A program made the translations under genes and the position numbers. Below are positions 1 to 8,113 of a stretch of DNA of 64,000 bases, in pieces; positions within the stretch are counted from its first letter, which is position 1; every line of letters begins with the position of its first letter. The notes below the pieces were generated by a model. It did no database searches. It was not told where the DNA came from and worked only from the letters and a program-made list of their open reading frames with translations. The stretch comes from Comamonadaceae bacterium (GTDB lineage: Bacteria; Pseudomonadota; Gammaproteobacteria; Burkholderiales; Burkholderiaceae_C), in contig CANFPJ010000002.1 in NCBI GenBank assembly GCA_947448885.1, positions 1 through 64,000 of the forward strand, written 5' to 3'.

Positions 1-742
1 ACCATTCACGATCCATCATTTTGTTTGCAATGGCTTTGTCAGTCAGACCGTTAAGTTCTGGCGCCGCTGAAAAACACACGTCATTGGATGTGAGCTTCAA
101 GGTGTTTTGGCCATAAAGCATGGACGACCAATACGGGTTGGCATGGGAGTGAACCGTGCCTTTGGGACGGCCGGTCGAGCCCGATGAGTAAAGCCAAAAG
201 CCGGGGTCATCGGCCTGGGTGGCGGCCGCTTTGGCCATGGGTGGGTGGGCTTGCAAAAACGCTTCCAGTTCGATGTCTGCCGCTTGCAAGGGGGCTGCCG
301 GCTTGGACACGATCACCTGGGTCACTTCGTGGTCCGAGCGGGTCATGGCCGCTGTCAGGGTGGGCAGCAAAGCACCCGAAACCAACACCGCTTGGGCCCG
401 CGAGTGCGCCAGCATATAGGCGTAGTCATCGGCGGTCAGCAGGGTGTTCACGGCCACCGGCACCAGGCCGGCGTACAAGGCCCCCAAAAAACTGACAGGC
501 CAATCGTTGCAGTCTTGCATCAACAGCAACACCCGTTCCTCGCGGCGAATTCCCAAGCTGCGCAGCCCAGTGGCCATGCGGCGAACCCGTGTGGTCAATT
601 CGCCGTAGGTCAATGTGTGGTTGTCGTCGATGAAGGCCGGGCGATGGGCATGGTCTGCATTTCGCGTTAGCAAGAAGTCGGCAAAGTTGAATTGCTCGGG
701 GGGTGCAGGGACGTCTGCGGTTTCTTTTTGTTCGTGGCTCAT
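1..742 (-). CDS. bclA: Benzoate-CoA ligase, N-terminal part, broken near the window edge
   Basis: This reading frame enters from the left edge and is not in the ORF track because it has no stop inside the window. Hand translation from the ATG at 742, which has a strong GGAGGAGA ribosome site, gives an AMP-forming ligase start. It contains a conserved run ending in VNTLLTADDYAYML and the AMP-binding P-loop YSSGSTGRPKG. Family knowledge: it converts benzoate, ATP and CoA to benzoyl-CoA, the substrate of BoxAB. It lies 31 bp behind boxD and is probably cotranscribed with it. After the motif CFSAA (about base 67) family members continue KLFFAYGLGN, but here the sequence changes to PELNGLTDKAIANKMMD and becomes visibly A+T-richer. 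The gene is therefore either disrupted or joined to unrelated DNA here. Confidence 0.82.
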   Translation of the reverse strand, partial: MSHEQKETADVPAPPEQFNFADFLLTRNADHAHRPAFIDDNHTLTYGELTTRVRRMATGLRSLGIRREERVLLLMQDCNDWPVSFLGALYAGLVPVAVNTLLTADDYAYMLAHSRAQAVLVSGALLPTLTAAMTRSDHEVTQVIVSKPAAPLQAADIELEAFLQAHPPMAKAAATQADDPGFWLYSSGSTGRPKGTVHSHANPYWSSMLYGQNTLKLTSNDVCFSAAPELNGLTDKAIANKMMDREW

Positions 743-773
743 GTTGTCTCCTCCAATTCGATGCGGTTTGGTT

Positions 774-2336
774 TTATTTGAATGATGTCAACACAGCGGT
801 GCTGGCCTGTATCGCGGCCCGGCGGTGGTAGAAATTCAGGGCGCGCAAGCCGCCCAATTCTTCGCCGCCGCCGGCACGGCCGGGGCCACCATGCAGCGAT
901 TGCGGCATGACATTGCCGTGTCCCGTGTGCAGGGCGGCCACATCGGGGCTGATCACATGCACCCGTCCGTGGCTGTCGGTGAGTTGTAACGCGGCTTGGG
1001 CCAGTGCGGCATGGTCACTGCCGTAAACCGAGGCCACCAATGAGCCTTGGCCACGGCGGATGAGGTGCAGCGCGTGTGCCAGGTCGTTGCTGCGATACGG
1101 CACCAAAGTGGCCACGGGGCCGAACACCTCGGTGTCATGGACGCGGTCTGCTGCATCGCTGCCATTGGCGTCACCGGTGCCCAGCAGGGTGGGCCCCAGG
1201 CAGCAAGCCACGGCCGCATCGGCGTCCACCAGGGCGTGCACATTGCCATCGTGCAACACGGTGGTTTGGGTTTTCAAATGGGCCAAACCTTCTTGCACGG
1301 CATGGAACTGCGCTCGGTTCACCACCGCGCCCATGCGCACGCTCTCATGCCTTGGGTTGCCCACCGTGGTTTTGGCCAAGCGCGCTGACAAGCCTTGGGT
1401 CACAGGGTCATAAAGACTTTCCGGCACAAAAACACGGCGAATGGCCGTGCATTTTTGACCTGACTTGACCGTCATTTCGCGTGCCACTTCTTTGATCAGC
1501 AAATCAAAGGCCTCGCTGCCCGCGGCTTCGCTGGGCAACAGCCATGCGGAGTTGACACTGTCGGCCTCGATGTTCACGCGAACAGACTTGCGGGTCACCG
1601 CAGGGTGCGATCGAATGATGGCCGCTGTGTCGGCAGACCCTGTGAACGACACCACATCAAAGGGCTCGAGTTGGTCCATCAAACCTGCCGAGCTGCCGCA
1701 AATCACGGACAGGGCGCCGGCGGGGAAGATGCCTGCGTCCACCACGTCTTTGACCATGCGCTGGGTCAACCAAGCCGTGGTCGTTGCTGGCTTGACGATG
1801 ACCGGCACGCCCGATAACAGGGCCGGTGCGGCTTTTTCCCACAAACCCCACGACGGGAAATTAAAGGCGTTGATGAACAGCGCGACGCCGCGCGTGGGGG
1901 TGAGCACGTGTTGCGATTGGAACAAGGGGTCTTTGGCCAGTCGAGCGGGCTCGCCGTCGTGCAGAAAATGCACATCGCCCAAACCCTCGCCCATCTTGGC
2001 GTAGGTGCCCAAGGTGTAAATGCCGCCGTCCACGTCCACCGCGGTGTCGTTTTTCACGGTACCGCTGTTGGCGGTGGAGATGTCGTCGTACGCATCACGG
2101 TTGGCTTGCAGGACTTTCGCGGCTGCGCTCAACAAGGCGGCGCGTTGTCGGTAGGTGAGTGCGCGCAAGGCGGAGCCCCCCTGCTGGCGTGCAAAGGCGA
2201 ATGCGGCAGGCAAGTCAAGCCCAGTGGCATCCACCCGGACCAGTTCGGTGCCCAGCACGGGGTCGTGCAAAGCCGTGCCGGCACCTTTGCCAGCCCGCCA
2301 CTGTCCGCCGATGAAATTGGAGAGAAGTTCTGTCAT
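774..2336 (-). CDS. boxD: 3,4-dehydroadipyl-CoA semialdehyde dehydrogenase (NADP+)
   Basis: The product is a 520-residue aldehyde dehydrogenase of the BoxD/BoxZ type. It oxidises 3,4-dehydroadipyl-CoA semialdehyde, the product of BoxC, to the acid in the aerobic benzoyl-CoA pathway. Visible marks are the NAFNFPSWG substrate/cofactor segment at about residue 150, a glutamate in NIEADSVN, and the catalytic cysteine in SGQKCTAIRR near residue 290. The length is normal for the family. The gene is the first of a leftward boxD-bclA operon and diverges from boxR across a 190-bp intergenic region holding a BoxR-like site. The ATG at 2336 has no strong Shine-Dalgarno sequence, but the N-terminus MTELLSNFIGGQW matches the family start. 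Confidence 0.93.
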   Translation of the reverse strand: MTELLSNFIGGQWRAGKGAGTALHDPVLGTELVRVDATGLDLPAAFAFARQQGGSALRALTYRQRAALLSAAAKVLQANRDAYDDISTANSGTVKNDTAVDVDGGIYTLGTYAKMGEGLGDVHFLHDGEPARLAKDPLFQSQHVLTPTRGVALFINAFNFPSWGLWEKAAPALLSGVPVIVKPATTTAWLTQRMVKDVVDAGIFPAGALSVICGSSAGLMDQLEPFDVVSFTGSADTAAIIRSHPAVTRKSVRVNIEADSVNSAWLLPSEAAGSEAFDLLIKEVAREMTVKSGQKCTAIRRVFVPESLYDPVTQGLSARLAKTTVGNPRHESVRMGAVVNRAQFHAVQEGLAHLKTQTTVLHDGNVHALVDADAAVACCLGPTLLGTGDANGSDAADRVHDTEVFGPVATLVPYRSNDLAHALHLIRRGQGSLVASVYGSDHAALAQAALQLTDSHGRVHVISPDVAALHTGHGNVMPQSLHGGPGRAGGGEELGGLRALNFYHRRAAIQASTAVLTSFK

Positions 2337-2470
2337 GGTGCGCTTTCTGGGTGAAGACAGCCGAATGTGGTGTGCGCCAGGATGTCCTGGCGCACCTGGC
2401 TGCTTGTCATGGTCTCAAACATGAATTATTATGCTTGTCTGAAGATTAACACGCAATAAAAAGCATGGCA

Positions 2471-2484
2471 AGCAGTATATTGCA
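2471..2484. promoter_or_regulatory. Near-consensus BoxR operator between boxD and boxR
   Basis: The sequence AGCA-GTATAT-TGCA matches the TGCA-N6-TGCA operator pattern known for BoxR/BzdR regulators, with one mismatch in the left half. On the minus strand it contains TATACT, a plausible -10 hexamer for boxD. This would let BoxR repress the boxD-bclA operon and perhaps its own gene. Confidence 0.6.
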
Positions 2485-2485
2485 G

Positions 2486-2504
2486 ATTAGGGTTTGTCCC
2501 TAAT
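2486..2504. promoter_or_regulatory. Perfect palindrome ATTAGGG-N5-CCCTAAT in the boxD/boxR region
   Basis: A perfect 7-bp inverted repeat with a 5-nt spacer begins one base after the BoxR-like site and ends 22 bases before boxR. A related, imperfect half (TTTACCCTAAT) precedes the operators of boxC. The layout suggests a second operator, placed where the boxD -35 element would be. No regulator is assigned. Confidence 0.45.
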
Positions 2505-2526
2505 CGCTTTGATTTGAAAGTGACAA

Positions 2527-3408
2527 ATGGCAGAAGCAGTCGATGTGAAGAACCCATTTTTGGCCGCTCTGGGAGAGCGGGTGCGTGTATTGCGCGCTCG
2601 ACGCGGGATGACGCGCAAGGCGGTGGCCATGGCGGCCGGTGTGTCCGAAAGACATTTGGCCAGCCTTGAATATGGCGAAGGCAATGCTTCGATCTTGGTC
2701 TTGTTGCAAGTGGCCGGTGCTTTGCAGTGCACGCTGGCGGAGTTGTTGGGCGATGTCACCACCACCTCTCCTGAATGGTTGTTGCTGCGTGAAATGCTGG
2801 GCCCGCGCAGCGAGGCTGAATTGCGCCGCGTGCGCGTGAACATTGCAGAGATGTTTGGCGCCACCACCGACGCTGCGCGAACCCATCGAATCGCTTTGAT
2901 TGGCTTGAGGGGGGCGGGTAAATCCACTTTGGGTGCCCGCTTGGCCGCCGACTTGGGCTACGCGTTTGTCGAGCTGAGTCGCGAGATCGAGAGGTTTGCC
3001 GGCTGCAGCATTTCTGAAATCCACAACCTCTACGGCACCCATGCGTACCGCAGATACGAGCGGCGTGCATTGGAGGAGACGATTCAAGTCTATCCAGAGG
3101 TGGTGATTGCCACCCCAGGCGGTTTGGTGTCAGACACCGCGACCTTCAATGAAATGCTTTCCCACTGCTACACGGTGTGGTTGCAAGCCAAACCAGAGGA
3201 CCATTTGTCACGCGTTGCCGCCCAAGGCGATATGCGCCCCATGGCGGGCAGTGCGCAGGCCATTGAAGACCTGAAGATGATCTTGCAAGGTCGCTCAGAG
3301 TTTTATGCCAAAGCGGACATGGTGCTGGACACCAGCGCCCAAGCCCTGGAGGAAAGCTTCCAAATCTTGCGTTCACGTTTGAGGTCGGTCATGAAAATGC
3401 CCTTGTGA
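2527..3408 (+). CDS. boxR: BoxR transcriptional regulator (XRE HTH fused to shikimate-kinase-like domain)
   Basis: The 293-residue protein has an N-terminal XRE-type helix-turn-helix at about residues 17-70 and a C-terminal shikimate-kinase-like domain from about residue 118. The latter carries a Walker A motif GLRGAGKST. This two-domain build is diagnostic for BoxR/BzdR, which repress box genes and are released by benzoyl-CoA (established for Azoarcus). The gene sits between divergent boxD and downstream boxC, and TGCA-N6-TGCA sites flank both operons, consistent with a local repressor. The start at 2527 gives the expected short N-terminus before the HTH. Confidence 0.93.
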   Translation: MAEAVDVKNPFLAALGERVRVLRARRGMTRKAVAMAAGVSERHLASLEYGEGNASILVLLQVAGALQCTLAELLGDVTTTSPEWLLLREMLGPRSEAELRRVRVNIAEMFGATTDAARTHRIALIGLRGAGKSTLGARLAADLGYAFVELSREIERFAGCSISEIHNLYGTHAYRRYERRALEETIQVYPEVVIATPGGLVSDTATFNEMLSHCYTVWLQAKPEDHLSRVAAQGDMRPMAGSAQAIEDLKMILQGRSEFYAKADMVLDTSAQALEESFQILRSRLRSVMKMPL

Positions 3409-3450
3409 ACGGCGTACCTGTGAGGTCAATGGGGATAGTGTTTACCCTAA

Positions 3451-3464
3451 TGCATAAAAATGCA
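3451..3464. promoter_or_regulatory. BoxR operator 1 upstream of boxC
   Basis: The sequence TGCA-TAAAAA-TGCA is an exact match to the TGCA-N6-TGCA operator pattern of BoxR/BzdR. It lies about 95 bp before boxC, and its centre is 29 bp from the second operator. Confidence 0.75.
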
Positions 3465-3479
3465 TGTTTAAAATAAAAA

Positions 3480-3493
3480 TGCAGTATACTGCA
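3480..3493. promoter_or_regulatory. BoxR operator 2 overlapping the boxC -10 element
   Basis: TGCAGTATACTGCA is a perfect 14-bp palindrome fitting TGCA-N6-TGCA. It encloses TATACT, a good -10 hexamer for the boxCBA promoter. Occupancy would block RNA polymerase directly, the classical repressor arrangement. Confidence 0.78.
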
Positions 3494-3558
3494 ATCACGA
3501 GGTCGGAAACCTCTCCCCATTCAACCGCATGTGCCCCATTCAACCAGGAGACCGAGAC

Positions 3559-5226
3559 ATGAGCCCAAACACCAGCGTCAATTACATGATCGAGCCCAGC
3601 CAATACCAACATTGGTCGGTGAAATACGAGGGTGAGACCGCCACCTTGCAACTCAACATCAACGAAGACGGCGGCATTCGCCCTGGGTACAAACTCAAGC
3701 TCAACAGTTACGACCTGGGGGTGGATATTGAGTTGTACGACGCCTTGAACCGGATTCGCTTTGAGCACCCCGAAGTCAAAAGCGTGGTCGTGACCAGTTT
3801 GAAGGACCGCATCTTTTGTTCTGGTGCCAACATCTTCATGCTCGGGGTATCGACCCATGCTTGGAAGGTGAACTTCTGCAAATTCACCAACGAGACACGC
3901 AACGGCATCGAGGACAGCAGCCGCCACAGCGGTTTGAAGTTTGTCGCGGCCGTCAACGGTGCATGCGCGGGCGGGGGCTACGAATTGGCATTGGCGTGTG
4001 ACGAGATCGTGTTGGTGGACGACCGCTCATCGGCCGTGTCCTTGCCCGAGGTGCCGCTCCTGGGGGTGTTGCCCGGCACAGGTGGGTTGACCCGCGTGAC
4101 CGACAAGCGCAAAGTGCGCCACGATCATGCAGACATCTTCTGCACCAGTGTGGAAGGCGTGCGCGGCCAGCGTGCGGTGGATTGGCGCTTGGTCGATGAA
4201 GTCGCCAAGCCTGCACAGTTCCAAGCGGCGGTGATGGCCCGCGCCAACCAGCCAGCAGCCCACTGCAAGCGGCCCGGCTTATCAGCCGTGGGTCAAGGGG
4301 TGGCACTGACCCCGCTGCAACGGGTGATAGGAGCGGACAGCATCAACTATGAATACGTGAACGTGGCCATCGACCGCGCCAAACGCACCGCCACATTGAC
4401 CGTGCATGCCCCCAAAGCGGCATTGCCGCAAGACCTGAATGCCATCTTGGCCGCTGGTGCCCATTGGTACCCGCTGCAAATGGCGCGTGAATTGGATGAC
4501 GCCATTTTGAATTTGCGCACCAACGAGCTCGACATGGGCACTTGGCTGATCAAAACAGCCGGTGACGCCAATCTGGCTTTGCAAAGCGATGCCATCTTGG
4601 CCCAGCACCAAGACCACTGGTTTGTCAACGAAACCATTGGCATGTTGCGCCGCACGCTGGCGCGTGTGGATGTGACATCGCGCTCCCTGTTCGCCCTGAT
4701 CGATGAAGGTTCCTGCTTTGCAGGCACCTTGGCTGAGCTGGCATTGGCCGCAGACCGGGCCTACATGCTGGACTTGCCCGACAGCCCCGAAAAAGCACCG
4801 CATTTGGCATTGAGTGAAATGAACTTTGGCTTCTTCCCCATGGTCAACCACCAATCGCGTTTGCAACGCCGCTTCTACGAAGAGGTGGGGCCGCTTGAAA
4901 ATGCACGTGGCGTGATTGGTCAATCGCTGGATGCCACCAAAGCCTTGGCCTTGGGCTTGGTGACCGCTGCACCAGACGACATTGACTGGGCAGACGAAAT
5001 CCGTTTGGCCGTGGAAGAGCGAGCAGCGATGTCGCCCGACAGCTTGACGGGCTTGGAAGCCAACTTGCGTTTTGCCCAAAAAGAAAGCATGGAGACACGC
5101 ATCTTTGGGCGCTTGTCCGCTTGGCAAAACTGGATCTTCAACCGCCCCAATGCGGTTGGTGAAAAAGGTGCTTTGAAGGTTTATGGCAAAGGCGAAAAAG
5201 CCGCTTTCGACATGAACCGCGTTTGA
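3559..5226 (+). CDS. boxC: Benzoyl-CoA-dihydrodiol lyase / 2,3-epoxybenzoyl-CoA dihydrolase
   Basis: The product (555 residues from the ATG at 3559, preceded by AGGAGA) is a double enoyl-CoA-hydratase-fold protein typical of BoxC. BoxC hydrolytically opens 2,3-epoxybenzoyl-CoA to 3,4-dehydroadipyl-CoA semialdehyde and formate. The N-terminal crotonase half shows CSGANIFMLG and an oxyanion-hole segment NGACAGGGYELALACDE. The C-terminal half carries SCFAGTLAELALAADRAY. The length equals the family norm. The ORF-track start at 3529 lies upstream of the ribosome site and is less likely. It is the first gene of boxC-boxB-boxA, directly behind two BoxR operators. Confidence 0.95.
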   Translation: MSPNTSVNYMIEPSQYQHWSVKYEGETATLQLNINEDGGIRPGYKLKLNSYDLGVDIELYDALNRIRFEHPEVKSVVVTSLKDRIFCSGANIFMLGVSTHAWKVNFCKFTNETRNGIEDSSRHSGLKFVAAVNGACAGGGYELALACDEIVLVDDRSSAVSLPEVPLLGVLPGTGGLTRVTDKRKVRHDHADIFCTSVEGVRGQRAVDWRLVDEVAKPAQFQAAVMARANQPAAHCKRPGLSAVGQGVALTPLQRVIGADSINYEYVNVAIDRAKRTATLTVHAPKAALPQDLNAILAAGAHWYPLQMARELDDAILNLRTNELDMGTWLIKTAGDANLALQSDAILAQHQDHWFVNETIGMLRRTLARVDVTSRSLFALIDEGSCFAGTLAELALAADRAYMLDLPDSPEKAPHLALSEMNFGFFPMVNHQSRLQRRFYEEVGPLENARGVIGQSLDATKALALGLVTAAPDDIDWADEIRLAVEERAAMSPDSLTGLEANLRFAQKESMETRIFGRLSAWQNWIFNRPNAVGEKGALKVYGKGEKAAFDMNRV

Positions 5227-5313
5227 TGTTTTGCGTTGTGCGGAAGGCTTCCCGGTGGTGCCTGCTGCAACCGAAATATTCCCCCACCGTTGCGTCAATT
5301 TCTGGAGAACCGC

Positions 5314-6741
5314 ATGTCTGCCATCAACTACAGCGAAAAAATACCCAACAACGTCAACCTGGCCGAAGACCGCACGCTGCAACGCGCGCTCGAACAATGG
5401 CAGCCCAACTTCATCAACTGGTGGGACGACATGGGCCCCGAAGGCTCCACTGACATGGACGTTTACCTGCGCACCGCCATCAGCGTCGACCCGCAAGGCT
5501 GGGCCCAGTTTGGCCACGTCAAGATGCGCGACTACCGCTGGGGCGTGTTTTTGAACCCAGGCGAGCAAGACCGCAAGATCCACTTCGGTGACCACATCGG
5601 TGAAAAGGCCTGGCAAGACGTGCCTGGCGAGCACCGCGCCAACCTGCGCCGCATCATCGTGACGCAAGGCGACACCGAGCCGGCATCGGTCGAGCAGCAG
5701 CGCCACCTGGGCCTCACCGCCCCCAGCATGTACGACCTGCGCAACCTGTTCCAAATCAATGTGGAAGAAGGCCGTCACCTGTGGGCCATGGTCTATCTGT
5801 TGCACAAATACTTCGGCAAAGATGGCCGCGAAGAAGCCGATGCCTTGCTCCAGCGCAACAGCGGCAATGAAGACAATCCGCGCATCTTGCAGGCGTTCAA
5901 TGAGAAGACTCCCGACTGGTTGAGCTTCTTCATGTTCACCTACTTCACCGACCGAGACGGCAAGTTCCAGTTGTGTTCCTTGGCCGAGTCCGCTTTTGAC
6001 CCCTTGGCGCGCACCACCAAGTTCATGTTGACCGAAGAGGCGCACCACATGTTTGTGGGCGAGTCGGGCGTGAGCCGCACCATCCAGCGCACCGTGGAAG
6101 TGATGAACCAGCTCAAAACCGACGACGTGGCCAAGTTGCGCGCCGCTGGTGTGATCGATTTGCCCACCATCCAGCGCTACATCAACTTCCATTTCTCGGT
6201 GACCATCGACTTGTTCGGTGCCGACCAATCGTCCAACGCCGCCACCTTCTACAGCTCGGGTCTGAAAGGCCGCTACGAAGAAAGCAAGCGTGGAGATGAC
6301 CACGTCTTGAAGGGCAACAGCTACAAAATTTTGTCGGTGGAAGACGGCAAGCTGGTCGAAAAAGAAGTGCCGATGCTCAACGCGCTGAACGAAGTGCTGC
6401 GCGACGACTACATCACCGACTCCGTCAGTGGCATTGACCGCTGGAACCGCGTGATCACCAAGGCGGGCATCCCCTTCACATTGAAGGCGCCGCACAAAGC
6501 GTTTCACCGCAACATCGGTTCTTTGTCGGGCTCCAACATCACGCCCGATGGCCAAGTGGTCACCAAAGCCGAGTGGATGGCCCAAGTCGGCGAGTGGTTG
6601 CCCAGCAACGAAGACCGCGCTTTTGTCGCCAGCCTGATGGGCCGTGTGGTAGAACCCGGAAAATTCGCCAATTGGATTGCGCCGCCCGTCATGGGCATCA
6701 ACCGCCAGCCCGTGAATTTTGACTATGTTCGTTTCAACTGA
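5314..6741 (+). CDS. boxB: Benzoyl-CoA 2,3-epoxidase, di-iron oxygenase subunit
   Basis: This 475-residue protein is BoxB, the class I di-iron oxygenase. With BoxA it inserts one oxygen atom from O2 into benzoyl-CoA, giving the 2,3-epoxide. Iron-ligand motifs are visible as NVEEGRHLW near residue 150 and TEEAHHMF near residue 240. The ATG at 5314 follows TGGAGAACC and gives the family N-terminus MSAINYSEKIPNNVNL. The upstream start in the ORF track (5236) overlaps the intergenic region and is rejected. The gene follows boxC by 87 bp. Confidence 0.95.
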   Translation: MSAINYSEKIPNNVNLAEDRTLQRALEQWQPNFINWWDDMGPEGSTDMDVYLRTAISVDPQGWAQFGHVKMRDYRWGVFLNPGEQDRKIHFGDHIGEKAWQDVPGEHRANLRRIIVTQGDTEPASVEQQRHLGLTAPSMYDLRNLFQINVEEGRHLWAMVYLLHKYFGKDGREEADALLQRNSGNEDNPRILQAFNEKTPDWLSFFMFTYFTDRDGKFQLCSLAESAFDPLARTTKFMLTEEAHHMFVGESGVSRTIQRTVEVMNQLKTDDVAKLRAAGVIDLPTIQRYINFHFSVTIDLFGADQSSNAATFYSSGLKGRYEESKRGDDHVLKGNSYKILSVEDGKLVEKEVPMLNALNEVLRDDYITDSVSGIDRWNRVITKAGIPFTLKAPHKAFHRNIGSLSGSNITPDGQVVTKAEWMAQVGEWLPSNEDRAFVASLMGRVVEPGKFANWIAPPVMGINRQPVNFDYVRFN

Positions 6742-6763
6742 ACCCCGATAAGGCGCCTTGGCC

Positions 6764-8035
6764 ATGAATGCACCTGCCGAACTGTTCAACCAGCATTTGA
6801 TTGACCCGGAAATATGCATCCGGTGCAACACCTGCGAGGCCACGTGTCCGGTGGGTGCCATCACGCATGACAGCCGCAACTACGTGGTGATGGCCGATAA
6901 GTGCAATTTCTGCATGGCCTGTGTGCCACCGTGCCCCACCGGCTCGATTGACAACTGGCACATGCGGCCCAAATCTTCGGCGTACACCCTGGAGGAACAA
7001 TTCTCTTGGGACGATTTGCCCCCTGTGCTGTCGGAGACCGAGTTGTTGGCCATGGGTGCAGATGCGTCTGCGGTCGCCACAGTGTCGGCAGAAGTGAGCG
7101 CCCAAAGCGCCGCATCCACCAGCCCCAGCGAGGTGTTCCATTCGGCCGCCTATGGTGCCACTGTGCCGCCTTGGTCTGCCGCCCATCCGTACACCAACTT
7201 GCATGGTCCCAAGGCGCCGATCAGCGCCACCGTGGTGGGCAATGTGCAAGTGAACGAAGCGGGCACAACCAACGAAACCCACCACATCGTCTTGGACTTT
7301 GGCCCCATGCCCTTCCCCGCCTTGGAAGGCCAATCCATTGGCATCGTGCCCCCAGGTGTCGATGCGCAAGGCAAGCCGCACCATGCGCGCCAGTATTCAA
7401 TTGCCAGCCCGCGCAATGGCGAGCGACCCGGCTACAACAACCTGTCGATCACGGTGAAACGGGTGGTGGAGGACCACGCGGGCCAGCCGGTCAAGGGCGT
7501 GGCATCCAATTATTTGTGCGACCTCCAAACAGGCGATTCTGTTCAGGTGATTGGCCCCTTTGGCAGCAGCTTCTTGATGCCCAATCACCCCAAGTCCCAC
7601 ATCGTGATGATTTGCACAGGCACCGGCAGCGCGCCCATGCGTGCGATGACCGAGTGGCGTCGGCGCTTGCGCCAAAGCGGCAAGTTTGAAGGCGGAAAAC
7701 TCATGCTCTTCTTTGGCGCGCGCACCCCAAAAGAGTTGCCTTACTTTGGCCCCTTGCAAAAGCTGCCCAAAGACTTCATTGACATCAACTTCGCGTTCTC
7801 GCGCGAAGCGGGCCAAACCAAACGCTATGTGCAAGACCTGATGCGCGAACGCAGTGCCGACTTGGTGGCCTTGCTCAAAGATCCCAACACCTACATCTAT
7901 GTCTGCGGCTTGAAGAGCATGGAAGAAGGCGTGGTGCTGGCCTTGCGGGATGTGGTCACCCAAGCGGGCCTGAATTGGGAAAGCCTGGGGTCATCCCTCA
8001 AGCAAGAAGGCCGCTTGCACTTGGAAACCTATTGA
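6764..8035 (+). CDS. boxA: Benzoyl-CoA epoxidase reductase subunit (ferredoxin-FNR fusion)
   Basis: The 423-residue BoxA passes electrons from NADPH to BoxB. Two 4Fe-4S cluster motifs stand near the N-terminus, [12 protein letters not shown] (about residues 18-29) and [12 protein letters not shown] (about 46-57). An FAD-binding segment RQYSIASPR and a ferredoxin-NADP reductase domain with [10 protein letters not shown] follow. The ATG at 6764 is preferred over the TTG at 6758 because AAGG lies at a suitable distance. It starts 22 bp after boxB. Apart from a quinone reductase, this is the only flavin-dependent electron-transfer reductase I found in the window. Confidence 0.95.
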   Translation: MNAPAELFNQHLIDPEICIRCNTCEATCPVGAITHDSRNYVVMADKCNFCMACVPPCPTGSIDNWHMRPKSSAYTLEEQFSWDDLPPVLSETELLAMGADASAVATVSAEVSAQSAASTSPSEVFHSAAYGATVPPWSAAHPYTNLHGPKAPISATVVGNVQVNEAGTTNETHHIVLDFGPMPFPALEGQSIGIVPPGVDAQGKPHHARQYSIASPRNGERPGYNNLSITVKRVVEDHAGQPVKGVASNYLCDLQTGDSVQVIGPFGSSFLMPNHPKSHIVMICTGTGSAPMRAMTEWRRRLRQSGKFEGGKLMLFFGARTPKELPYFGPLQKLPKDFIDINFAFSREAGQTKRYVQDLMRERSADLVALLKDPNTYIYVCGLKSMEEGVVLALRDVVTQAGLNWESLGSSLKQEGRLHLETY

Positions 8036-8113
8036 TGCGGTGGCACCGCTGACCCAAAAGCCCGCTTTATGATGCCTGGACAAGTCCAAGGGGCGGCTTG
8101 TCAGCGAAAGGCC

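Noticed and set aside
4282-6879. 865-residue minus-strand ORF opposite boxC and boxB
   Set aside because: It lies fully antisense to two well-identified box genes, is His/Gly/Val-rich as expected for a shadow of high-G+C codons, and shows no domain.
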